64,000 nt of DNA from Drechmeria coniospora (lineage: Eukaryota > Ascomycota > Sordariomycetes > Hypocreales > Ophiocordycipitaceae), in NCBI RefSeq assembly GCF_001625195.1, contig NC_054391.1, positions 7,451,157 through 7,515,156 of the forward strand. The letters run 5' to 3'. Under the pieces are notes generated by a model, which did not search any database, was not told where the DNA came from, and saw only the letters and a program-made list of their open reading frames with translations. Made by a program: the position numbers and the translations under genes. Shown in pieces: positions 24,117-34,667 of this stretch. Within the stretch, counting starts at the first letter, position 1; every line of letters begins with the position of its first letter.

Positions 24117-27100
24117 GGTGACCTACCGTGGCGGCCGAGGGTGCATCGCGTCGCAGGCAAGGGCCTGCCTCGCCGACGGTGAACGGCGGATGGAAGCTGG
24201 GCTGGGCGTGGAGTTGCGTTCGGTTGGCCACGCCGGTCTGTTGCAGGCGCCATGTTGGACGGAGGGAGCTTCGGGACTCGAAACTCAAGACTGAGCGGGT
24301 CGGCTTATCGGACGCCCGAGAGTTGGTCGATGACGTCTCCAGGCACGACGTAATTGGTGATTTGTACGTCTGCCGATGCCGTTTCGGAACTTGGGTTACC
24401 TCCCTGGTGCCTGCTAGCACCTGAAGTAGAATGATGGGTTTTTGGGTTTGCTTTCGTCGCGCGCCCGACGGGGGATGCCGAGCAGGCACGCAGTGCTCCC
24501 TACCGCGTAACACCGAGCCCGTTACACAGCTGCAGGCGCTGCAGGTACCCCGAACCGAACATGTCGCACACGCACGGCAGGTGAGGATGTGAGACCTGAC
24601 GAGCGGGGCGCGTTCTGTCCTGGGCCGAGTTGCCAACCAGAAATTGGAAACACGGACATGCGCCGTTGGAACGAGCATATGGGCCGGCCTATCATTACCA
24701 CTTGCGCGTTCATTTTCTTGCTGGTGCCTGTGATCATGCACACGTACCGTAGTATACGGTGCACAGGCAACAGTCAAGTACCGCGAACGATGCACCGTAC
24801 GTAACTGTATATTTTGCTTGGACTGTACGAGCTAGATCAGCCGTATATCAAAGGCTTGAGTGAGAGGTAGTACAGCTAATAAATTGCAGATGCCGTGGAG
24901 CCTCGTGATTATGTGCGCCTAGTCAGCTTGCTCGTACTGTAAGTATGTGTACGAGTGCAGTACGGAGTACACATCGTCGTACGGAGTATGGAGTGCTCCG
25001 TATTGACTATTGACTGTGTTTTAGTACCAAGGTACTTACTTGTACGACCCTCCCTCCATAGTGTATACAGCAAGTACAGTAATATTACATGTGCGTAACG
25101 TCTGGAGGGCTCTTGGCACCCACATCTACAGGTACGTGCGAATGGTACTCCGAGAACCTTCTGGTCAAGGTATTAATACACCTACAGTGAGTACTCCGTA
25201 CTTGCATTACTTGCTGTACTTAAGTAAGTAAGTACTTCGTTCCCAGCGGGTATATCTCTCAAGGTTAGGACACGAGTAATTACAGAGTACGGAGTACCAC
25301 CAGCCCACTTGGTGCTAATAAGTAAGTTGCCTCACGTTCTGCACTCCGTACCGTACAGTACTTACACTTACCTACCTACAATAATCATACTGAGTAAGTA
25401 CAGTACATCCTTAGTACCTAAGGGAATGCCTCGTAGGTTGTTGCATGTACACCTACAGTACTTAATGCATGCATCGGGAACCAGGTAGGCATCAATCTTC
25501 ACATGCTGGAGATGCAATTTGGCAGGGGTGCATGAGGTGTCAGAGGTGATGGGTAGATCCGATAGAAAGAACAATAGGAAGAAATAGTGAGTGATAATGA
25601 AGAACGGAGTACGGAGTAACTAATACATGCTAGGTGCTTTGCGCTACCTCGTTGCTGACGGCACGAACATGGTATTCGGGGTTTGTTCCACTGGACGCGT
25701 TGCAGACTGAGGTTTCCAAACCCCCATCGAGCTGGCGTCCGTCCGCGTGGTCGGCCCGGCTGGGCACCTGCGAATGTACACCTACCTAGTATACTCCGTA
25801 CAACTAAGTACTGTACACATGTACAGAATACTCGTGAACCTACTGTACTTGCATGTACCAGGTCAGTACGTGCTTGGCAGGCATTGAGCCAAAGCCCTGC
25901 CATTTGTGGACTTCCGTTGGCGCAACACGCGAGTCGATGTCGACGCATGCCACTCCTGCCCCTCGGAAAGGTAATATTATTCGTACATGTACAGCACCGT
26001 ATGGTAATAGGCCACCTCAAACATGCTCCTCCAGCAATACGGGTTACAGCACTGACTCGTTCTCGCAGCTTTCGTTGCGCTGGCAGAGGTCGTTGAGCGC
26101 CTCCGGGGTTGCCTCTCGACGCAATCCTTCAAGTACAGCTCCATAAATGAAAAGTACTGCTGGCATGTGCTATTAAGTATATAAATTACATGTAGACCAC
26201 AATGACTAGTACCTAGTACTACAGTACTGTAGGTACTAACACACGCAAGTACGTGCTACTGTCCAGTACACCTCCGGAATCCTATACACCTAAACGCCCG
26301 TATCATGAGTACCTACAAGGTACCTAGTACTTACCTGGGTACCTAGTACTAAGGGTATTTCCCAGTATTGCAAATACTTACCATGAGTGCGTGCGATTAA
26401 ATATCTACTTGGTACCATTAGTGTACATGTATTCCCAGTACCACAGTTACAGTACACCTAAGTACAAGTAAGGTACGTACGGGCAAGTGGTACCTACCGG
26501 GACTTGTACGGATACTTGTCCCCGTATTCCTGCTGAGAGCCCTCCCCGCAAGGTCAACCAGCCGGCAGCCCCCTCCTCCGCGTCGGACAGCATTAGTGGC
26601 AAAGCACTGTGCCTGGCAGGTCCGAGCTCGATCTGCCTGGTTTCGGCCCTAATTTGGCCCGCCCTGAACTAGGTGCAAGTGTGGACAAGTTGGCTAGATG
26701 GCCCGCAATTCATCCATCCTTCCATTCATCCATCTGTCCAGCTCATTCCACCAACGAACCAACCAATCGACCAACGAACCGACCAATCGACCAAACCAAT
26801 CGACCAAACCAACCAGCCAACTACTAGGCAGGTGGCTGTAAGTACTTACAGAACTGTGCTGCACAGCTGCTGCAAGTCCATGTACAGTACAGTACGGAGT
26901 ACTTACAGTACATGTCCGGAGCGCACATACAGGCTACCACCGATGGCCATCGCCGACTGTGTTGTCCGTCTCCATCCTACGCCAAACCCACACCTGCTCA
27001 AGCACCGAGCACGCAAAGTAATGTCTGCGTATTCGTGGGCACTTGCTCGTGGGTCGATAGGGGCGTCTCACCTCGCCTTTGTACTTGCGAGTACAAGTAC

Positions 27101-28348
27101 TGGTAGGGAAACTTGCAGTAGCATTCGTTTCAATGGGGTCCGCAAGTTTACACCAAAACGGAGGTGTACAGTACAGTAAGAATACTGTACTGTATATTAC
27201 GTATACATATACGGAGTACGTACTGCGTTCTCTATTTACACGTACACAGTAATACTCCGTACCCATTCTCCGTGCCTGATTTCTTTTTACTCCGTGCTCC
27301 GTACTCTTCTCCTTTAACCCCCCCCCCCCCCCTCCTCATCCCCCACCCCTTTTCTTGCTCCACAGTTCACACCCACTTCTCGACCCTCCCGCCAATTCCC
27401 ACCCATCTCTCACCCACCTTCTCTCCCATCTCCATCTACCTCTCTGCCAGCCTTTCTGCATAATTCCCTGTACTTTCTACGGACGCAATTGCGAGGACGA
27501 GCACACGTACTCGCGATACCTGCGAGGTGAGCCTCAGCCTCCAGTCGACCAACCGTCTGGCCTCGTCACCCGTCGACTTGTGAGTTGAACGCCGCCACGG
27601 CTACCAATTCCTCGTACCGTTCAACCGCTCAGCTCGTCCCGCGGATAGCTTGTCCGCTTAACCTTCCCCGAGGGCATCACCCTCTTCCTGACATCGATTT
27701 CTGCAAGCCGTTATTCCCTACTTCCGATGCAACTGCCCGAGTTTTCCCCCTGAACACGCCTCTTCTTTTCGGCCTTCATCGACACTCGTTCCCACCGTTT
27801 TAATCATCGTTCAGCTGGCTACCTCCGTTATCTCGAATATCACCACTCGAATCTTGCCTATCGCCACTCGCGCCCTCTGCCGATTCGATTCCATTCACCT
27901 TCGATCGATACTAGCTTGAGCAAGCCCTGCTCGACGACTGGATCCTCCGAAATCCGTGCTGCTTCTCATCGCATCAGCTGTCCATCCGTCTTGTTGCCTT
28001 CTTGGATAGATATCCTTTACGGTCCATAAATTTCGACAAAACTACCTTGCATTCATCTTCGTGCTCCTTCCGCAACATCGCATTCTACTCGCGACATCTC
28101 CTGGCCCGACAATCCTTGCTGAGGCTCCATCTCGTCGGCTGTCCGAAAAGTCTACCGGCTCCTCTTCTGGCGTCGGCTCCTCCATCGCCTCGAATTCGTT
28201 TCGGATTCTGCAGCAGCTCTCGCCGCGGCAGTTTCAACGCCACATCCTATTCGTGTCCTGCCCGCTGCAGGCACGTCTCCTATCCTCCAAAACGGCGGTC
28301 TTGTCGCACTCTGGGAGGGACTCGCTTGTCCCCCCTCGCTTGATCGGC
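24117..28348. other. Gene-poor interval and long leader of the RRM gene
   Basis: No supported protein gene. From about 24770 to 26500 and 26880 to 27300 it is one of the densest GTAC regions of the window, with TACGGAGTAC or ACTCCGTAC elements near 24960, 24980, 25192, 25287, 25607, 25792, 26893, 27212 and 27255. A run of 15 C lies at 27318-27332, followed by about 1 kb of C/T-rich DNA leading to the ATG at 28349. This is probably a long 5' leader, possibly with an unmodelled intron. Confidence 0.5.
26741..26822. repeat. Degenerate CCAACC / CGACCAA tandem repeat
   Basis: About 80 bases built from imperfect units such as ACCAACGA, ACCAATCG and ACCAAACC. Poly-purine free on this strand and open in more than one frame. 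It resembles in composition the CCAACCAACCGT minisatellite near 43 kb. Confidence 0.65.
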
Positions 28349-30769
28349 ATGCAGGACCTCAACGGACATGTTGCCCACGGTGGCTACAACGGTGGCGGTC
28401 CGATTCGCCAGGGACACGTCTCGAAGCCCTCGAACAGCAACACTGGCTTTTCGCACGGCGCCTTCACCTCCAACATCTCGGGCTTTGCCGATCGCCACCC
28501 TCGCAGAGGCAATATTCCGTCGCTCGACCCTCACACCATGAGCCAAGCCCATCCCGGCTCTCACCCCAACGGCGGCAACGATAGCCATGACGGCAGCCAC
28601 GGCAACAACGAGATGGCCACTCCGGGAACCGCATTCGACATGCAGTTCACCCCCCTTCTTCCCTCCCAGCTGCTCCTGGGAAGCCCCTTTCAGCCTGGTA
28701 GCCCTGCCGCCTTTGGCAGCCCGCAGTTTCAAAGCTTGTCTGGATTCCCCCAGATGGGTAACCGGCACGGAGGCGGCCAGCGGCAACACGGAGGCATGGG
28801 AAGCCCTGTCCAGCAGACCATGCCGTCCCAGCCGTACCAAGCCATGGTTTCGCCCTCCACCTACGGTGCGCCGCAATTTTATCCTTCCCACTCGCCGCCT
28901 ACGGGACCCTTCGGCTTGCAGGCGCCCTTGCAACCCGCTTCCCCCGTTTCCACCGGCTCGGGCCCCGTCACCGGCACCAGCCGAACCGTCTACCTGGGCA
29001 ACATCCCTCCCGATACGACTGCCGAGGAGATCCTAGGACATGTCAGAAGCGGTCAGATCGAGTCGGTCCGTCTCCTGCCCGACAAGAACTGCGCCTTCAT
29101 CTCCTTCCTCGACGCGAGCTCCGCCACCCACTTTCACTCGGACGCCATCTTGAAGAAGCTCTGCATCAGGGGACAGGATATCAAGGTTGGCTGGGGCAAG
29201 CCGTCCCAGGTCCCCACGCCCGTCTCGCAGGCTGTCCAACAGTCCGGTGCTTCTCGTAACGTGTACCTGGGAAACCTCCCCGACGACATGTCCGAGGAGC
29301 AGCTTCGCAAGGATCTTGGCAAGTTCGGTGCCATCGACACCATCAAGATTGTCCGAGAGAAGAACATCGCCTTTATCCACTTCCTCTCCATCATCAACGC
29401 CATCAAGGCAGTGACGCAGCTTCCCCAGGAACCCAAGTGGCAGGCTCCCCGCCGCGTCTTTTACGGCAAGGATCGGTGCGCCTATGTTTCCAAGACGCAG
29501 CAGCAGAACGCCGCCCAGTATCTCGGCATCGCGCCCGGCTATGCCCACATGCTGACCGGCGCCGACCGAGATCTCATCTCGAGCGCCCTTGCCCAGCAAT
29601 CGGTCGCCGCCGCCGCCGTTGCCACCACCGCCGGCGGAATCAACAACCTGGGCAACCGCACCATCTACCTGGGCAACATCCACCCCGAGACGACGGTCGA
29701 GGAGATTTGCAACGTCGTCAGGGGTGGCCTGCTGCATCACATCCGCTACATCCCAGACAAGCACATCTGCTTCGTCACGTTCATCGACCCCACCTCGGCC
29801 GCCTCCTTCTACGCCCTGAGCAACCTTCAAGGTCTCATGATTCACAATCGACGACTCAAGATTGGCTGGGGCAAGCACTCCGGCGCCCTGCCTCCCGCCA
29901 TCGCGTTGGCCGTCAGCGGTGGCGCCTCACGGAACGTCTACGTGGGCAACCTGGACGAGAGCTGGACCGAGGAGCGCCTGCGCCAGGACTTTGCCGACTT
30001 TGGTGACATCGAGCTGGTCAATACTCTGCGCGAGAAAAGCTGCGCTTTCGTCAACTTTACCAACATTGCCAACGCCATCAAGGCCATCGAGGCCATCCGA
30101 GGCAGGGATGAGTACCGCAAGTTCAAGGTCAACTTTGGCAAGGACCGCTGCGGAAACCCACCTCGACAGATGCAGCAACATCAGTCTCCTCGGGGTGACG
30201 GAATCTCCTCCCCCCCGGCCCACGGATCCCAGAACGGCGGCTCGCCCCCCCACGGCGGCACTCCCCAGCAGTCGGCAGCGTTGTTCAACGCCACCAACAG
30301 CCCCTTGACCATGTACCTGAACCAGCTGTCGCAGCAGGTTCAGCACCAGCACCAGCACCACCCGATGGGCGTTCCGCAGAACATCGTCTTCAGCGCCGCC
30401 CAGCCGTCCCTCAACGAATTCAACGTGGACGTGTCTCAGCAAGGCCAAGCCGCAGGTCACGCGCAGCCTGCCAACGTTTCCAACGGACACCCTGCCAACA
30501 TGACTGCCTCTGGCGCCACGACGATCGGGGGACTTCTTGCGCCGGGATCCCGTGGCCAACACAGCCGAGCGGTCAGCCTTCCTGCTCTGGCGCCCGGCTT
30601 CGAGAACGGCGGCATCAGTCCCAGCAGCCTCCTTGGCAGCAACGTCGACGAGGGCGAACGACGTGGCCACCAGTACCAATCCAGCTACGGCGGAATGGGC
30701 GCCGGCGGTTTCGGTCTGGCCATCCAGGGCGGACTGAACGGATGGGCCGAGGAAGAAGTAGTCAACTAG
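28349..30769 (+). CDS. Four-RRM RNA-binding protein, Nrd1/Msa-type
   Basis: Cytoplasmic-type RNA-binding protein with four RRM domains, matching fission yeast Nrd1, which binds mRNAs for differentiation and cytokinesis genes. Single exon, 806 residues. A disordered Gly/Asn/Ser/Pro-rich region fills residues 1-200. RRM1 starts near 212 (RTVYLGNIP), RRM2 near 303 (RNVYLGNLP), RRM3 near 437 (RTIYLGNIH) and RRM4 near 528 (RNVYVGNLD). RRMs 1 and 3 end with the same KVGWGK/KIGWGK, and 2 and 4 with YGKDRC/FGKDRC, suggesting an ancient two-RRM duplication. The C-terminus is Gln/His/Ser-rich. The frame is open upstream to 28061 but the first ATG is 28349. A leader of perhaps 1 kb suggests translational control. 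Ends tail-to-tail with the acid phosphatase gene. Confidence 0.92.
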   Translation: MQDLNGHVAHGGYNGGGPIRQGHVSKPSNSNTGFSHGAFTSNISGFADRHPRRGNIPSLDPHTMSQAHPGSHPNGGNDSHDGSHGNNEMATPGTAFDMQFTPLLPSQLLLGSPFQPGSPAAFGSPQFQSLSGFPQMGNRHGGGQRQHGGMGSPVQQTMPSQPYQAMVSPSTYGAPQFYPSHSPPTGPFGLQAPLQPASPVSTGSGPVTGTSRTVYLGNIPPDTTAEEILGHVRSGQIESVRLLPDKNCAFISFLDASSATHFHSDAILKKLCIRGQDIKVGWGKPSQVPTPVSQAVQQSGASRNVYLGNLPDDMSEEQLRKDLGKFGAIDTIKIVREKNIAFIHFLSIINAIKAVTQLPQEPKWQAPRRVFYGKDRCAYVSKTQQQNAAQYLGIAPGYAHMLTGADRDLISSALAQQSVAAAAVATTAGGINNLGNRTIYLGNIHPETTVEEICNVVRGGLLHHIRYIPDKHICFVTFIDPTSAASFYALSNLQGLMIHNRRLKIGWGKHSGALPPAIALAVSGGASRNVYVGNLDESWTEERLRQDFADFGDIELVNTLREKSCAFVNFTNIANAIKAIEAIRGRDEYRKFKVNFGKDRCGNPPRQMQQHQSPRGDGISSPPAHGSQNGGSPPHGGTPQQSAALFNATNSPLTMYLNQLSQQVQHQHQHHPMGVPQNIVFSAAQPSLNEFNVDVSQQGQAAGHAQPANVSNGHPANMTASGATTIGGLLAPGSRGQHSRAVSLPALAPGFENGGISPSSLLGSNVDEGERRGHQYQSSYGGMGAGGFGLAIQGGLNGWAEEEVVN

Positions 30770-31547
30770 TATGGGCTTGTCGGCGAATAAGACGCCACAG
30801 ATTGACTCTGTTCTTGATTTTGGCCGTCGATGGTTTCGTTTTGCCAAAGACCTCTCCCGCCCTCCCTCCGATAATTCGTTCTCATGCGGGACCTCGTTGC
30901 CCCGCCCCCCTTCCCTTCTTCGTATCCGGGTAATCATCTCCTTTCAGTGTATCATGTTCGGCTTATTATCGCATTTGTATCCTGAACCTTACCGTCGTCT
31001 GGCAACATACGACACGAAAGAAAGAAAGAGGGGGGACGGCTGGCTCGCACGCTCGGCTGGTTGTCTCAGGATACTGGGTTGGTTGGTTGGTTTCCTGTAA
31101 GAGATATTGGGTACGATGGCATGGGATTGAGAGATGGACTGATGGGACATGTTCACGGCATCCGTATCGGGTGTGTAATTTATATTGCACATGTGCTCCA
31201 TACACGATGATGGAAAGTTCGAGCAAGCTGGACTGGGCAGGTCGACAGTATCAGCAACATAGCAAGAGATATTTGCCCTCTCGATTGTGGCGCGCGCACG
31301 AAGCGTGTGGCCGAGCCCCGATCGGCTGCTGTTGCCGCCCCCCCGTCAGTTCGTACAGCCACACAGCCGTGGACGTGGGTGATGCCGTGGAATAGCCAGC
31401 TCCATAATCTGACGATTCAACTTGAACGAATATCAGCTAAGAGAATACGCCATGATGATCTTTCCCATCCAAGCAGATGCTGCGTGAGCGCCAAGTCAAG
31501 GATAACGCAACACCGCAGCTCCAGAATGAAGGGGTTTGGGGGTGATG
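30770..31547. other. Convergent 3'-3' intergenic region
   Basis: 3' flanks of the RRM gene and the histidine phosphatase gene. A short GGTTGGTTGGTTGG run sits at about 31077-31092. No gene and no TACGGAGTAC element. Confidence 0.5.
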
Positions 31548-33096
31548 CTAATATCCAGCGGGCTCGGGCTTGGTCGGAAATGCCGGCTCTCCAAGACCAG
31601 TGCGACACTGTTTCCTCCAGTTCTGAGGCGTGAATTTGTCTACAACGGCTTTGAATGCCTCCTACACGACGGCTGTCAGAGGGAGATGAGGAATTCGACC
31701 AAGGGTATGGCTTGCTTACCAAAGTGCAGAACGACTCGTCTCCCGGAAGGTGGTTTCCCTGTACCCGGCAGCCAGGAACGGTAACCGGACTGTCGTTGTA
31801 GCGTATACGGACGTAGTAACCCTCCAGCGACTGCTTCTCGGAGTTTGTCAGGTCGGCGGTAGTTTTGCGGCCGATGCCAGGCGAACGCATGCCGACACGG
31901 CCGAGGAAGGCTGGCCAACGCGAGGGCGACCCTGGCGTGGATCCATCGGCGCTGCTGAAGAGTTCGAAAGCGATGTGGCTGGTAAAAGGCGGCCAGGCGT
32001 CGGTCTCAAAGGCGCCGAGGCTCGCGAGCGTCGCAGCGAGTGTGGTGTCGTGGCACCCGTTGAGGGAGAAGCGGGGGGTCATGGCGTTCCGGCGGAGATT
32101 GCCCATCCCTTCGAGCCGTTCGTCGACGATGCCTTGCTCTGCGCTGCCGACCATGCGAGAGACGACGTCGCCAAGCAATGCGCCGATGCCGAGCATCCTG
32201 TATTCCCGACTCTCCTTGTAGCCGGCAAACCACTCTTCGACGGCAATCTTGCCAAGGGCATGCTCGACTTTGGGATCGTAGAACTCGGCAGGAAGCTTGG
32301 TTTGCGGCCCGTGAGCTTTCGTAGCGCTGATGGTGTCCAAGATGCCACTGAGACGCGGGCGGGCGTCGACGGCCACCTTGGGCCGGTCACCGGGCATCCA
32401 CCGGCCGAGCTTGGCGGAGAGAAAAGCCATGTCGTCCGAGTCGTTCCATCGGTCGGCGGCGCGCTGGGCGAAGGCGCGTGAAAGGGCGGCAAAGCGTCGG
32501 CAGTTGCCGTCGTTGGGGAAGAGCGTCTCGTCGGCGGGCGAGCGGGTGACGATGGTCAAGGGCGGGAGGTCACGGTCACGAGTGTGAGACGGATACATGC
32601 CCTGGAGGGCTTGCTGCATCGATTCGAGGGCTCGGGGGATGGGCGTGGCACGCAGATAGATGAAGTCGGCGCTCTTGAAGGCGGCGGGGAGGAAGCCGAG
32701 CTGGTCGACATACAGCCTTCGCAGCCTCTGGCCAAGCTGAAAGGTTGTCTCTCGCCCGCGGTCGGTCAGCATGCCCATGTCGCAGATGTTGTCGACATCT
32801 CCGTTGGGGCCCTCGGCAAGGACGGGGGCGTCGTGGGCGCCAAAGGTCTCGAGCCGACGCTTCCACTGCAAGGTGGACAACGACTTGCCAGGGTCGAGGA
32901 CGGCGGAACGCAGTTGGCCAACGGCAGAACAGTAGGGCCAGAAGGGCGGCAGGCCGGTGTTTGTGAAACGAGCATGGATGGGCGTGCGCTCGCCGTGGCG
33001 GAGGAAGACCTGGACCTGTTGAAGGCGGAGCTGGGGAGGATAGAGGGCCGCGAGCTCGGCTTCAGCATAGGGCGGTCTCGGCTCCAGGGTGGACAT
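31548..33096 (-). CDS. Histidine acid phosphatase (branch 2 histidine phosphatase)
   Basis: Phosphomonoesterase using a phosphohistidine intermediate. Exon 1 33096-31720 and exon 2 31661-31548 join at phase 0 to 496 residues. The catalytic RHGERTP is at residues 33-39 and the proton-donor HD pair at 349-350 (CHDTT). Both catalytic signatures are intact, so the enzyme should be active. No signal peptide or membrane anchor precedes the first motif, arguing against the secreted phytase group and for an intracellular enzyme related to lysophosphatidic acid phosphatase (ACP6-like). Without the intron the reading frame runs into a non-conserved tail; splicing restores the short C-terminal segment ending in PEPAGY. 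Substrate is unknown. Divergent from the LCAT-like gene. Confidence 0.9.
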
Positions 33097-34667
33097 TGCT
33101 CCTATGTTACCCCCGAAGGGTGCGGGTGCTCTGACGACGTCGGAGGCGTTCTTCTACGAGTGCTCCTCCTACCTGACAGGTGGACATGGGATTGCTGGGA
33201 GGATGGCAAAGCGAGTGACGAGAGAGGATGTCGTGAAGTGATGGCATCGTCAATGGATGCATACCAACATGTGGGCCTTGATTGCGGGTGCCAACCGAAC
33301 CCTGGTCAATGTTCTACCTACCATGTGTGCCTAGCATGGTGCGCGTACAGTACAAGTACAGTACGTGCGTAGGTGTAAGTACTGTACAGTAAGAAGGTTA
33401 TTACAGGTATTACTACGGAGTACTGTAAGTCTTAAAAACCACTGTATCCGCGCTCTGATTGTGGTTGCGGGTGAGTGGGCGCTGTACAGTAAGTATCTAC
33501 ATGCAGTGGTACTAGGTGTACTTGTCGGTACAGCGGTGGACGAGAATTGCTTGAGCATTCACACGACACAAACACATTTGCAGTATTAGATATGTATGTA
33601 CTTGCAGTGCATGCACTCTGCGCTGTCCTGTGTGTAATTACAGTAAATGCAGGAAATACGGAGCACTCCGTACGGAGTTGTTCGCACACTATTACTGGTA
33701 CCTAAGTAGGTACTACGAAAAGGTACTGTAGATAGGTGTACTGTAAGTACGAACAATGCGGGCCCGATGCTGCAGCTAGTAGCCCCTAGGTTCGTACTAT
33801 TCTGCATGCAGTTGGTTTGTCGTATTATTGTTATTGCTGTGCTTTGTACGGAGTACGGAGTACGCTTGGAGTACGCTTGTCGACCTACTGGTGCGCGAAT
33901 ATTAATTACTGTATACTGCGGACTTGGATGTAAGTACTGTACTTTGTGGTGAACGTTCGTTGGCGCCCGCCAGCTGAGTCGTTCCAGAACATCATTGGTA
34001 CCTCCGCTTTCAGTACAATCAATGCCACTCGTGACTGGAAGGGAGCAGCCCTTCCCTTCCGCAATTCCGCAAGCGTGCCTACCGCTCCGTGCCCTACTCG
34101 TTGTTAGTGCTTCTTGAATACTGAATAAGGAATCGGAGAGTTACGTACGGAGTACGGAGTACAGATCAAGCATTTTGGATTGCTGGATTCGTCAGGGACA
34201 ACCAGGTACTGTGGGTGTCCGCCAGAGGTCCGCAATCGCCATCATCGTCATGGCGGCATCATCGCATCCTCATCCTCCTGCTATCCAGCAATAACAACCC
34301 CGACATCCCCACGCATGCATACTCCCCCCCCAACAGACAGCTATTGATCGACTACGCCTCGTTCAAGCTTGCTTGATTACACATAAACCCGGCTTTCGTG
34401 CAGGTCGCTGGTGGAAGGTAGTGTGTCCGCCTGCACGATAGTACACAGTTCCTCATGCAGCTGCCTGTCCGATCCTGGTCAATATCTCCCTTCCACTTCC
34501 ATGCTTCACGACGATACCCATCGTTGCTCGCTGCTCTACCTATCAAATCAAAGCCACCTCGCCTTGACCCATTTGCGGACATCGACGCCCAAAGTCGTTA
34601 CTGTCCAAAATTTCGTTTCAACTTTCCAACCGGTTCCTGTCTACGATGAGCTTGCCACTACCCAGCG
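33097..34667. other. Divergent intergenic region, GTAC-rich
   Basis: Between the phosphatase and LCAT-like genes. GTAC words run from 33340 to 33960, with a perfect 14-base palindrome ACTCCGTACGGAGT at 33665-33678, a doubled TACGGAGTACGGAGTAC at about 33847-33864 and another at 34146-34162. The ORFs seen are short and without domains. Confidence 0.55.

Noticed and set aside
28061..28348. N-terminal extension of the RRM gene from the open frame upstream
   Set aside because: The frame is open but has no ATG before 28349; the leader is C/T-rich and not conserved in style. Non-ATG initiation is possible but not supported.
29927..30937. 336-codon minus-strand ORF over the RRM gene 3' half
   Set aside because: Antisense shadow; the plus-strand RRM4 and tail explain the open frame.
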